Shown: positions 34,023-42,020 of the stretch, in pieces | Layout of the letters: every line of letters begins with the position of its first letter | How positions within the stretch are numbered: the stretch's first letter is position 1 | NCBI RefSeq assembly: GCF_000379465.1 | Contig: NZ_KB905381.1 | Coordinates: 1-64,000 of the forward strand | Direction: 5' to 3' | DNA: 64,000 nt | Origin: Sciscionella marina DSM 45152 | GTDB lineage: Bacteria; Actinomycetota; Actinomycetes; Mycobacteriales; Pseudonocardiaceae | Program-made: the position numbers and the translations under genes | Notes under the pieces: generated by a model | Databases searched by the model: none | Told to the model about the DNA's origin: nothing | Seen by the model: only the letters and a program-made list of their open reading frames with translations

Positions 34023-34837
34023 GCTCCCCGGCAACGCTGGGTGTGCTCGCCGGTGAGCGCCCGATGCCGACCTGGGCACGAACGCAGGTGCTGGTCAATC
34101 GCCCACTGACGGACCGTTATCGGCTACTCCGGTTCCGCAGCGCGACCATCGCCGCGCGGGCCGAGGCGGGACAGTTCGTGATGCTCAGTCCGGCGACGGA
34201 GTCCGGACCGGTCCTCCCGCGGCCGATGGCGATCTATACGCGTGATGCCGGCAGTGGATCCGTGGACATCGTCTACGGCGTCGTCGGTAGCGGAACGAAG
34301 GCGCTGGCCGCCCTCGAACCCGGCGCGACCGTCGTGGTCACCGGGCCGCTGGGGCGAGGCTTCGTGGTCCACGAGGAGACCGGGCACGTCCTGCTCATCG
34401 GTCGCGGGGTGGGAATCTGCGCGATGACCACCGTCGCGCAGGATCTCGCGGGAACCGGGGTCCGGGTGTCGGCGGTGCTCAGCGGCAGGCACGAATCCGC
34501 GATCATCGGTGCGGAGGTTTTCCGCGGCTGCCACGGCGATGTCCGGCTGGCCACTGACGCCGATGAGACCAGCGGGGTCGCCGTGCTGCGCGAACGACTG
34601 CACCGGGGGTTCGACGGCGATCCGCCGCAGCAGATCCTCACCAGCGGATCGGCGCGATTGACCCGGATGTCCGGGGAACTCGCCGCTCGCTGGCACGCGA
34701 CCGTACAGGTCTCGATCGAGGCGCACATGGCCTGTGGTCTCGGCTACTGCCATGGCTGTGCGGCCGGTGACGGAGACGGAACGCACGAGGCTCCGCTGGT
34801 CTGCCGCGACGGACCGGTCTTCCGGCTCCGGGGATGA
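34019..34837 (+). CDS. pyrK: Dihydroorotate dehydrogenase electron-transfer subunit (PyrK)
   Basis: 272 residues. Ferredoxin-reductase-type module: FAD-binding strand with LPRPMAIYTRD (the RPxSI-like motif), GSGTKALAALEPGATV, NAD-binding VLLIGRGVGICAMT, and a C-terminal [2Fe-2S] site CGLGYCHGC with C-x4-C-x2-C followed 14 residues later by a fourth Cys in LVCRDGPVF. This is exactly the PyrK arrangement. PyrK passes electrons between NAD(H) and the FMN of the class 1B dehydrogenase. It lies three genes away from that partner, separated by the importer, PRTase-like and carbamoylase genes, which is unusual because pyrK and pyrD are normally adjacent. Confidence 0.9.
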   Translation: MSSPATLGVLAGERPMPTWARTQVLVNRPLTDRYRLLRFRSATIAARAEAGQFVMLSPATESGPVLPRPMAIYTRDAGSGSVDIVYGVVGSGTKALAALEPGATVVVTGPLGRGFVVHEETGHVLLIGRGVGICAMTTVAQDLAGTGVRVSAVLSGRHESAIIGAEVFRGCHGDVRLATDADETSGVAVLRERLHRGFDGDPPQQILTSGSARLTRMSGELAARWHATVQVSIEAHMACGLGYCHGCAAGDGDGTHEAPLVCRDGPVFRLRG

Positions 34838-34897
34838 GGCGGCCACTCGCGTACCGCCCTGGGGCGTGGAGTCTCGTGTTGCCGTCCGTGGAGGACT

Positions 34898-35425
34898 TCA
34901 GCGGCGGTGAGCGAGTGGTTCCAGTGTCGGACGTGGTTGGGCCGGGGACTCGAGGAACTGGCGGGCGATCGCCCGGTTGTAGCGCTGGAGATGCTCGGCG
35001 AAGGCGCGGAGTTCGTCATCGGTCCAGTCGTCGAGGGTTTCGCTGAGGCTCTGCCGGCGTTTGCCTTTGGTGTCGGCCATTCTGCTGCGGCCCTCCGCGG
35101 TCGCCGAGATGAGGCTGCATCGCCGGTCGTGCGGATCGGATCGCCGGGTGACGAGTCCTTTGTGCTGCATCGCGGCGATCTGCCTGCCGACGGTGGAGGG
35201 ATCCAGTCCGAGCGCGGCGGCGAGGGACCGGATATCGGCCGAGTTCGTGGTTTCGAGGCTGCGCAGCAGCAGGTACTCGGAGCGGTCGAGCGTGGTGTAG
35301 ATGTCGCTGCGCCTGCGCAGCAGTTCGAAGTTCCGGACCAGCACCGCGGTGGCGAGCTCGACAGTGTCGAGTGTGTCCGGCTGCTCGGGCACATCGACGC
35401 TGGTCAGGGCGTCATCTTCGCTCAT
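34898..35425 (-). CDS. MarR-family transcriptional regulator
   Basis: 175 residues. MarR winged helix: LDRSEYLLLRSLETTNSADIRSLA (read as two segments), LGLDPSTVGRQIAAMQHKGLVTRR, and the wing SDPHDRRCSLISATAEG. An extra 25-residue acidic N-terminus precedes the first helix. Divergent from the FUSC-type gene at 35558; two overlapping inverted repeats directly before its start make autoregulation and control of that gene very likely. Convergent with the PyrK operon, 60 bp from its end. Confidence 0.93.
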   Translation of the reverse strand: MSEDDALTSVDVPEQPDTLDTVELATAVLVRNFELLRRRSDIYTTLDRSEYLLLRSLETTNSADIRSLAAALGLDPSTVGRQIAAMQHKGLVTRRSDPHDRRCSLISATAEGRSRMADTKGKRRQSLSETLDDWTDDELRAFAEHLQRYNRAIARQFLESPAQPRPTLEPLAHRR

Positions 35426-35426
35426 A

Positions 35427-35468
35427 GCCTGTACTATACCGATAATTGCCGGTATGGTACAGGCAATT
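35427..35468. promoter_or_regulatory. MarR operator: two overlapping inverted repeats
   Basis: GCCTGTACTATACC (35427-35440) and GGTATGGTACAGGC (35451-35464) form 14-bp arms with one mismatch and a 10-bp spacer. Overlapping it, AATTGCC (35444-35450) and GGCAATT (35462-35468) form perfect 7-bp arms with an 11-bp spacer. The block begins two bases before the MarR start codon and lies 90 bp before the divergent FUSC gene. The arm length and position are what is expected for MarR dimers; two registers might allow two dimers or two proteins. Confidence 0.8.
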
Positions 35469-35557
35469 GATCGTGTGGCGCGCCTTCCGGCGTTGCTCCG
35501 TCTCGCGACGTGGTAGTCGATGCCTGCAGTCCGGCGCTCGAGGAAGGATGATCGTCA

Positions 35558-38302
35558 GTGCCCGAGCGGTTCTTCGGACTGTGGAATCGGCTGATCGCTT
35601 CGGATCCCGGACTCGGGCGGCTCCGGATGGCGGGTGGCTCGGCGGTCAGCATGGCCAGCGCGCTCGCGGTGGAGTACGGGTTCGCCGTGCTGATCGGCGC
35701 CGACGCCAAGCTCACGCTGGTCGTGATGCTGCTCGGCGCGATGGTCGCGATGCTGGGGGCACAGGCGCTCGGCGGGACCGGGGTGTGGCCGAAGGTGCGC
35801 ACCGCATTGTTTTTCCCCGTCGCGCTCGGTGCCGGTATGTCCGTCGGTGTCCTGGTCTCGTGGAACATCGATCTGATGCTCGGCGTGTTCGTGGTCGTCA
35901 TGTTCATCGCGGTGTTCATCCGCAAGTTCGGCATCCCGTATTTCTTCTACGGGTTCATGGGATGGATGGGGTATTTCTTCTCCTCGTTCCTGCACGCCAC
36001 CTTCGAGATGCTGCCGATGTTGCTGATCGCGATCGCCATCGGCACGGTCTGGGTCGTCCTGCTCTCGACCACGGTGCTGCGGGAGAATCCGGCTCGCACG
36101 CTGGACCGGGCCGTGCGGTCGTTCGATGCCCGGGCCCGGGCGACGGCGCAGGCGGTGTCCGCGCTGCTCGCCGATCGAGAGCCGGACGAGGTGAGGCAGG
36201 CCAGGGCGTGGCGGCGCATTCAGCGCGGTCACACGAATCTGGCTGAGATCGCCTTGATGATCGAAGCGGTATCCGGTGAGCCGGGGGCCTTGCCGCCAGG
36301 CGATTCGGCGGCGGTGTTGCGCCGGAAATTGGTGGAGGCGCAGCAGGCGGTCGACCGGATGGCCACCGCGGCCAAGGCGCTGGGCGGTGCCGAGTCATCG
36401 GTGCGCCTGCTGGCGGCGCGGGTGGCCGACCGGTTGGCCCGCCAGGACGACCAGGATGCCCGGCAGGCGGCCCAGCAGCTTACCGGGCTCAGCGAACCCG
36501 GGGATGCCGGTGGAACGGAACCGGGAACCGAGAGCTGGTGGGCCGCCCGGCATTTCGCCGCCGCGGTGCTCGAGTTCGTGGCACTGGCCGCGGACCGGGA
36601 GACGCTGGCGCGCCGGGATGAGGCGGAACACCAGGAGTTCGAACCGGTTGTGGGACTGGTGATGGGCAACCTGCCGGGCTCGGCGGCGGCCGCGGGTGGG
36701 GTACACGCGCGCGGCCACCGGTGGAATCCGCTGGCCAGGATGGCGATGTCCACCCGGCAGGCCGTGCAGGTGGCGATCGCGGGCGGGTTGGCGATCCTCG
36801 CCGGCCGCGAACTCTCGGAGAGCCGCTACTACTGGGCGGTCCTCGCCGCGTTCCTGATGTTCGCCGGGACGGCCACTCGTAGCGAACAGTTCATCAAGGG
36901 GTGGAACCGGGTACTCGGAACGCTGGTCGGGCTCGGCGTCTCCATCGGGTTCGCGGAACTGACGGCGGGCCAGCCGATCTGGTCGATCGTGGTCATCGTC
37001 TGCTCGATGTTCTGCGGTTTCTATCTGTTGCGGTTCTCGTACGCCTATATGATCTTCTTCCTGACGATCATGCTCGGTCAGCTCTACAGTGTGCTGCACG
37101 AATTCTCGCCCGGATTCCTGTTGCTCCGGCTGGAGGAGACCGCGATCGGGGCGGGGATCGGGTTCCTGGTTGCGCTGATCGTGATGCCGCTGTCCACACG
37201 GGACACGTTCCGATCGGCCCGGGATATGTTCCTGAACCAGCTCGGCGCGCTGTTGTACGCCACGGCGAACCGGCTCGATCCGGTCGGTGCCCCGGACGAC
37301 ACCGATCTCGCCGCCGCGTCCAGGACGCTCGACGACCGTATGCGCCAGCTCAGCCTGGTGGCGAAACCCATGACGCGGCCGTTGCTGTGGAACAACAGTC
37401 CGCGCCGCGTCCGGCACCGCCTCTCGCTGTACGCCAGTATCGCCAGCTCCACCCGAGTGCTGGCCGTCGCGTTCCAGGGCGGACGGGCGCACCGTCAGCA
37501 GGGACTCGCCGCAGCCTGCCGAGCGCTGGCCACGGCCGCCGAGGAACTCACCAGGGTTCGCATCGGCCGTGATCAGCCGAGTGCCTCTGCGCCGCTGATC
37601 GCCGCCGAGGTGGCACTGTTCGAGCGGACGGTTGCCGCGCCGGAAACCCGAGCCAGCGATCCGATTCTGCGCACGCTCACCCACGTGCACCAATCGCTGC
37701 GCGAGCTGTCCACGCCGAGCGAGGCGATGCTCGTGGAGACTCGGCTCGGCAACACCGTGGTCGGCCAGGTCACCGGTGACGACGGTGCACCAGCGGCGGC
37801 CAGGGTCACCCTGCTCCGGCTCTCCGGGGAGGAGTTCGCCTACACCGAAACCAATCCGGTGACCGGCTACTACCGCTTCTCCGACTGCCCGGCAGGCCAA
37901 TACCTCACCGCGGTCACCGGCGGCGGACGGGGTGCGGTGGCCGGACGGGTACGTATCCGGGACGGGGCACCCACTGCCGCCGACTTCGTGCTGTGGAAGC
38001 GAAAGATGCGTGCCTGCATGCGCGGCACGATCCGGGACCCGTACGGGAACCCGCACCCGGACGCGGGTGTCACCGTGTTCGCGCCGGACGGTGTGCTGCT
38101 CAGGCAAACCCGCACCGACCGGAACGGCAGCTACGAGCTCGACCTCGACCCGGGCAGTTACAACGTCATCGCCACCGGATACGGCACTACGACCAGGAAA
38201 ACCTGGCTCACCGCAGGACCGGCCAATCAACTCGATCTCCGGCTGCCGACCGTGGACCACGACGGCCGAAGCCGAAGTGACCACAGCAGTATGCCCGGCT
38301 GA
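35558..38302 (+). CDS. FUSC-type membrane protein with C-terminal carboxypeptidase-regulatory-like domains
   Basis: 914 residues from a GTG at 35558 with GGAAGGA upstream. Two hydrophobic blocks (about residues 25-165 and 400-545) each with five to six helices, separated by a helical soluble region, match the FUSC / aromatic-acid-exporter (AaeB, YccS) architecture; RYYWAVLAAFLMFAGTATRSEQF-type sequence (split here: SRYYWAVLAAF, TATRSEQF) marks the second block. Unusually, residues 735-905 contain two beta-sandwich repeats (VVGQVTGDDGAPAAAR, GYYRFSDCPAGQY; then CMRGTIRDPYGNPHPDAGV, GSYELDLDPGSY), typical of CarboxypepD_reg domains. Probably an efflux or envelope-stress pump controlled by the divergent MarR. 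Confidence 0.85.
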   Translation: MPERFFGLWNRLIASDPGLGRLRMAGGSAVSMASALAVEYGFAVLIGADAKLTLVVMLLGAMVAMLGAQALGGTGVWPKVRTALFFPVALGAGMSVGVLVSWNIDLMLGVFVVVMFIAVFIRKFGIPYFFYGFMGWMGYFFSSFLHATFEMLPMLLIAIAIGTVWVVLLSTTVLRENPARTLDRAVRSFDARARATAQAVSALLADREPDEVRQARAWRRIQRGHTNLAEIALMIEAVSGEPGALPPGDSAAVLRRKLVEAQQAVDRMATAAKALGGAESSVRLLAARVADRLARQDDQDARQAAQQLTGLSEPGDAGGTEPGTESWWAARHFAAAVLEFVALAADRETLARRDEAEHQEFEPVVGLVMGNLPGSAAAAGGVHARGHRWNPLARMAMSTRQAVQVAIAGGLAILAGRELSESRYYWAVLAAFLMFAGTATRSEQFIKGWNRVLGTLVGLGVSIGFAELTAGQPIWSIVVIVCSMFCGFYLLRFSYAYMIFFLTIMLGQLYSVLHEFSPGFLLLRLEETAIGAGIGFLVALIVMPLSTRDTFRSARDMFLNQLGALLYATANRLDPVGAPDDTDLAAASRTLDDRMRQLSLVAKPMTRPLLWNNSPRRVRHRLSLYASIASSTRVLAVAFQGGRAHRQQGLAAACRALATAAEELTRVRIGRDQPSASAPLIAAEVALFERTVAAPETRASDPILRTLTHVHQSLRELSTPSEAMLVETRLGNTVVGQVTGDDGAPAAARVTLLRLSGEEFAYTETNPVTGYYRFSDCPAGQYLTAVTGGGRGAVAGRVRIRDGAPTAADFVLWKRKMRACMRGTIRDPYGNPHPDAGVTVFAPDGVLLRQTRTDRNGSYELDLDPGSYNVIATGYGTTTRKTWLTAGPANQLDLRLPTVDHDGRSRSDHSSMPG

Positions 38303-38394
38303 GACCGGATCGTTTCGGTCCGGCGAGGCGATCAAGGCCGCTCGGCTCGCCGGACATCTCTGCGGCGGTCGGTTATCCGGAGGTGAATGCGCGG

Positions 38395-38786
38395 GACCGC
38401 GCCTGGGAAGCTCTCCGGTCTCCAAGCAATGCAGCACTTCCACCGGTTCACGCAGCAATGGGGTGGCCAGCCGCCGCCGTTCGGCCATGGCGATGATGGC
38501 GCTGAACCGGGGGACCGATTCGGTGGGACGTCCGCGCACGGCAATGTCCCGCCATACACCGCTTCGGGTCTTGTGCTGGCCACGAAGCCAGGTGACGAGG
38601 TCGGTGGTCGCGCTGCTGTGCAGCGCCGGGGTCGGCGTCCTGGTTGAATGCCGCGGCCCGGTATGCGTCGAACGGTTCGAGGTGCACACCCTGGCCCTCG
38701 GCGACCGAGTAGACCTCACGGGCGAGGGCGGCCATCCTCGGCGCGTACCGTTCGATCAGGTCGGTCATCGGCTCATCGGCCAGCGC
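38395..38786 (-). pseudogene. Ketopantoate reductase family, C-terminal remnant
   Basis: Minus-strand translation in two frames gives the C-terminal domain of an ApbA/PanE-type protein: [20 protein letters not shown] and GQGVHLEPFDAYRAAAFN, then after a frameshift near 38640 DLVTWLRGQHKTRSGVWRDI, AVRGRPTES and LREPVEVLHCLETGELP. The HKTRSGVWRDIAVRGRPTE segment is the family's substrate-contacting region. The NADP-binding half is missing. It abuts an alcohol-dehydrogenase fragment on the other strand, showing that two decayed genes were brought together. Confidence 0.7.
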
Positions 38787-38787
38787 G

Positions 38788-39115
38788 GTGGCCGCCTGCG
38801 GGGTATGCCACACGGATCTGACCCACCGTGAGGGTGGGGTCAACGATGGGTTCCCCCTTCCGCTGGGGCGCGAATCTGCTGGGGCACGCAGCCGCCGGTG
38901 CTGTAGAGAGCGTCGGCGAGGACGTGGACTCGGTGCGGCCCGGCGATTTCGTCGTGTTGAACTGGCATGCGGTGTGCGGCCGCTGCCGGGCGTGTCGCCG
39001 GGGCCCTGCGCAGTACCGTTTCGGCACGTTCAACGCGAGACAGAAGATGACGCTCGCGGACGGTGCGGAGCTTACTCCCACGCCAGGGATTGGTGCGTTC
39101 GGACAAGACACTGGG
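38788..39115 (+). pseudogene. Mycothiol-dependent formaldehyde dehydrogenase (MscR)-like, N-terminal remnant
   Basis: First frame reads [18 protein letters not shown] and FPLPLG; after a frameshift near 38870 the next frame reads [55 protein letters not shown] and [12 protein letters not shown]. The catalytic-zinc Cys/His (GVCHTD, GHEAAG as GHAAAG), the structural-zinc Cys cluster and the ARQKMTLxDGxELxPxxGIGAF run are those of S-(hydroxymethyl)mycothiol dehydrogenase. The Glu of GHE is replaced and the structural Cys set is incomplete. The gene ends abruptly where an IstB fragment begins. Confidence 0.72.
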
Positions 39116-39125
39116 ACACACATCT

Positions 39126-39355
39126 TCATTGCTGGGTGAGGACTTCGGCGTGATGGACGAGGCGGTCGATTATGGCTGCTGCGACGACGTCGTCGCCGTC
39201 GGAGAAGGCTTGTCCCCAGCGCCCGAACGGCAAATTTGAGGTGACCATGATCGATGCCTGTTCGTAGCGACTGGCGGCGAGTTGGGAGAACAGGTTCGCG
39301 GCGTCTTGATCGAAGGGGATGTGGCCGACTTTGCCGATCTATGCCGAGTTCGGCG
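39126..39355 (-). pseudogene. istB: IS21-family IstB ATPase, C-terminal remnant
   Basis: Minus strand reads [39 protein letters not shown] and [18 protein letters not shown] before a stop at 39126. This is the AAA+ IstB helper of IS21 elements (Walker B/sensor region and the RLVHHAxV tail). The Walker A half, the istA transposase and both element ends are missing. Its end coincides with the break in the MscR-like gene, so insertion of this element probably destroyed that gene. Confidence 0.78.
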
Positions 39356-39794
39356 CGGATCGACGAGACCGGATTCCTGACGAAGGGCTGCAAGTCCGCC
39401 GGGATGCAGCGTCGGTATTCCGGTACCGCCGGACGTATCGAGAACTGCCGGCTTGGTGTGTTTTGTGCTTGTACCTTTCTGGCGTCATCCCACCGGTCGA
39501 GCGGCCCGCCGATGGCTGGGCGGCCAGCATTCTCCGCGTCTTCTCGAGGGGTCGGCCGCCGTGGTTATCGCTGTTGCCCGGGCCGGTAAGTCTTGATGGT
39601 GTGGCAGTGTCGTGTCAGAGCGATCCTCCGGCTCGATGCGCCGCTGGACGTGTGCTCTTTCCGTATCCGGCTGTGTCGGCTTGGATAAATACGGTGCCGC
39701 CGTTCTGGCCGAAGGGTGGCCAGGTTCTGCAAGCGACAAGGGTGCCATGCGCGGCTGCATCGTGGACTCCGTTTCGAAAAAATGAAGAGACCCG
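39356..39794. other. Decayed or non-coding stretch
   Basis: No intact gene or recognisable homologue on either strand. It is lower in GC toward 39660-39840 than its surroundings. It probably holds the rest of the IS21 scar, but no inverted repeat or istA motif can be read. Confidence 0.4.
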
Positions 39795-39822
39795 TTGACT
39801 TTTTGAAGGTCCTCACTATATT
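39795..39822 (+). promoter_or_regulatory. Sigma-70-type promoter of the XRE-cupin gene
   Basis: TTGACT at 39795-39800 and TATATT at 39817-39822 with a 16-bp spacer, 36 bp before the ATG at 39859. These are among the best hexamers in the window and lie in a locally AT-rich patch. Confidence 0.65.
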
Positions 39823-39833
39823 GGTTTGTATCA

Positions 39834-39845
39834 TCACTACAGTGA
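39834..39845. promoter_or_regulatory. Palindrome, probable XRE-cupin operator
   Basis: TCACTACAGTGA is a perfect 12-bp inverted repeat (TCACT-AC-AGTGA) just downstream of the expected transcription start and 13 bp before the start codon. Position favours autorepression by the XRE-cupin regulator. Confidence 0.55.
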
Positions 39846-39858
39846 AGGACTGGTGCTC

Positions 39859-40455
39859 ATGACAGCGGACGACCCGAATGGCCTGCCAGGCGAGTCGATG
39901 CTGCACATCATGGGCAGCAAGATCCGGTCCATGCGCAAGGAGCGGCGGCTTACCGTGGAACGGCTCAGTGAGCTCTCCGGTGTGTCGACCGGAATAGTGA
40001 GCCAGCTGGAGCGCGGGAAGGCGAACCCGTCCTTCTCAACGCTGGTGCAGCTTGCGCATGGACTGGGCATTTCGATCGCCCGATTGTTCGAGACCGAAGA
40101 ACATCGCTCGCCGGTGGTGCGCAAGTACGAACGGCGCCACATCGACGGACACGGGCTCGCCGCGGACGACGGCGGCGTGTACGAACTGCTCACCCCCGAC
40201 CTCAATGGTGCGCTGGAGGCCACTTGGGTGGAAACCCCGCCCGGGTACGACAGCAGCGATACTCCTTACCGGCACAACGGTGAGGAATTCGGCCTCATCA
40301 TTTCCGGTTCGAAAGACGTGTATCTCGACGGCGTTCGGCATCACTTGGAAGCCGGCGATTCCATCCGCTACGCGTCGACGATCCCGCATTGGTATGTCAA
40401 TTCCGGCGAGGAGACCTGCTTCGCCGTCTGGGTGATCACCCCGCCGACCTGGTGA
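39859..40455 (+). CDS. XRE-cupin transcriptional regulator
   Basis: 198 residues. N-terminal XRE helix-turn-helix (SKIRSMRKERRLTVERLSEL, SGVSTGIVSQLERGKANPSF) and a C-terminal cupin_2 barrel (YRHNGEEFGLIISGSKDVYL, LEAGDSIRYASTIPHWYVN). This two-domain form (SutR/PuuR-like) binds small metabolites in the cupin. The ATG at 39859 has GAAGGA upstream. It precedes the transporter-and-enzyme operon at 40602 in the same direction, with a hairpin between, and so is the likely local regulator. Confidence 0.93.
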   Translation: MTADDPNGLPGESMLHIMGSKIRSMRKERRLTVERLSELSGVSTGIVSQLERGKANPSFSTLVQLAHGLGISIARLFETEEHRSPVVRKYERRHIDGHGLAADDGGVYELLTPDLNGALEATWVETPPGYDSSDTPYRHNGEEFGLIISGSKDVYLDGVRHHLEAGDSIRYASTIPHWYVNSGEETCFAVWVITPPTW

Positions 40456-40530
40456 TCAGCAGCTGTTGAGCACGCGACGGGCCGTACTGGTCCGCCGCTC
40501 GGTCGATCGGCGCACGCCGGTTCGGCTTCT

Positions 40531-40552
40531 GCTGCCCTGCCTTCTCGGCAGC
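40531..40552 (+). terminator. Hairpin between regulator and transporter genes
   Basis: GCTGCC (40531-40536) and GGCAGC (40547-40552) pair around a 10-base loop, followed by GGCTTTCTTG. It may terminate or attenuate the regulator transcript before the MFS gene at 40602. The T-run is short, so this is tentative. Confidence 0.35.
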
Positions 40553-40601
40553 GGCTTTCTTGTCCACCGCTTTCCCTGAGGCGGAAACCGAAGGTGGAAA
40601 C

Positions 40602-41897
40602 ATGGCATCCACTTCAACACAGCGCCATCAAACGCAACGCTGCTTCGCCGCTCGCCGGCCGTTGGTCGCGCTCGGACTCGGCGGCACGCTCGAGTGGTAC
40701 GACTGGCAGCTCTTCGGTCTGCTTTCGGCATTCGTGGGGCCGGAGTTCTTTCCCAACCATGACCCGGTCGCGGCGACGCTCAGCGCCCTCGCGGTGTTCG
40801 CCGTGGGTTTCGTTTTCCGGCCGCTCGGCGGCGTGCTGCTCGGTTTGGTCGCCGACCGGTTCGGTCGTCGCCGCGTGATGCTCGGCTCGGTGGCCGCGAT
40901 GGCGCTGGCGACGCTGGTCATGGCCGTGGTTCCGGGCTATTCGGTGCTCGGTGTCTGGGCCGGGGTGATCCTGCTTGTCTGCCGCATCGTGCAAGGCGTC
41001 TCCACCGGTGTCGAAGGGCCACTGTCCACCGCGTACGCCGTGGAGCTCACCGCGAAGGGCCGTGAAGGCCGTGCGGCCGGGGTGATGAGCGTGTTCGTGA
41101 ACCTCGGTATTGTCGGCGCCTCGTTGGTCAGCTTCGTGACCAGTGCCATCGTTGGCAGTGCCGCGATGCAATCGTGGGGCTGGCGCGTGGCGATGGTTTT
41201 CGGTGCGGTGCTCGGCATCGTGATCGTCTACATGCGCCGGCAACTGCCGGAGAGCCTGCACGCGGCCGCAGGCAGGCCACCAGCCGAGCGCAACCGCGAC
41301 ATATGGCGCGGGATCGGCAGACACTGGCTGGCACTCCTGGCGATGGTGTTCATCGTCGGAGCGGTACAGGCCTACAATTACGCGTGGAACGTAGGACTGC
41401 CAACACTTGCGCGCAGTACCTACCGGGAGAACTCGACCGCGGTCTTCGCGATCACCACGCTGCTCGGTCTGGTCCTCGTCGGCGGTTCGCTGATCACCGG
41501 CGCGCTGGCGGACCGCAAGAAGCTGTCCCGCACATTCACCGTCACGAGGCTGCTCGCCGTGCCCGCGGTGTTTCTGGCGCTGCTCTATTCGGGGCCGGGC
41601 CTCGGTGGGTTCACCGCGGTGCTGCTCGGCGGCGGTCTGGTGCTGGTGCTGAACATGACGCTCTACAACGTGGTCAGTACCTCGCTGTTGCCCGTACCGT
41701 GCCGGGCGACCGGAGTCGGGCTCGGTTACGGCATCGGGGTCGCCCTGTTCGGCGGCACCGCGTCCTACCTGCTTGTGTGGCTCGGCAGGTACGGCTCGGC
41801 CTGGATGTTTCCCGCATACACCGCCGCGCTGTGCCTGATCAGCGTGGCGCTTTACCTGGCGGCCGTGCGCCGCACCGGAATCTATGCCGGCGAGTGA
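40602..41897 (+). CDS. MFS transporter, metabolite:H+ symporter (MHS) family
   Basis: 431 residues, 12 membrane helices. LGGTLEWYDWQLFGLLSAF in helix 1, FRPLGGVLLGLVADRFGRRR (motif A) and RIVQGVSTGVEGPLSTAYAVE in helix 4 are MHS-family signatures (as in KgtP, ShiA, citrate and dicarboxylate importers). Start at 40602 has AAGGTGG upstream. First gene of the plus-strand catabolic operon running to 48466; probably imports the carboxylic-acid substrate. Confidence 0.92.
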   Translation: MASTSTQRHQTQRCFAARRPLVALGLGGTLEWYDWQLFGLLSAFVGPEFFPNHDPVAATLSALAVFAVGFVFRPLGGVLLGLVADRFGRRRVMLGSVAAMALATLVMAVVPGYSVLGVWAGVILLVCRIVQGVSTGVEGPLSTAYAVELTAKGREGRAAGVMSVFVNLGIVGASLVSFVTSAIVGSAAMQSWGWRVAMVFGAVLGIVIVYMRRQLPESLHAAAGRPPAERNRDIWRGIGRHWLALLAMVFIVGAVQAYNYAWNVGLPTLARSTYRENSTAVFAITTLLGLVLVGGSLITGALADRKKLSRTFTVTRLLAVPAVFLALLYSGPGLGGFTAVLLGGGLVLVLNMTLYNVVSTSLLPVPCRATGVGLGYGIGVALFGGTASYLLVWLGRYGSAWMFPAYTAALCLISVALYLAAVRRTGIYAGE

Positions 41898-42020
41898 GGA
41901 GAAGACACCAGTGACCATCCTGGCCCGAGCGATGGGCCCGCACTGTCCGAACAGAAATCGCGCATCCACGCGAGTCGGGGCGATATTTCCCGCGACCGGC
42001 CAACAAGGTGAGGAGAACGG

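Noticed and set aside
38303-38320. GACCG-N8-CGGTC hairpin after the FUSC stop
   Set aside because: Arms of only five bases and no T-run; not convincing as a terminator.
36395-38719. Minus-strand frame of 774 codons opposite the FUSC gene
   Set aside because: Only its first 90 codons (right end) are meaningful, as part of the ketopantoate reductase remnant; the rest is antisense to the FUSC gene.
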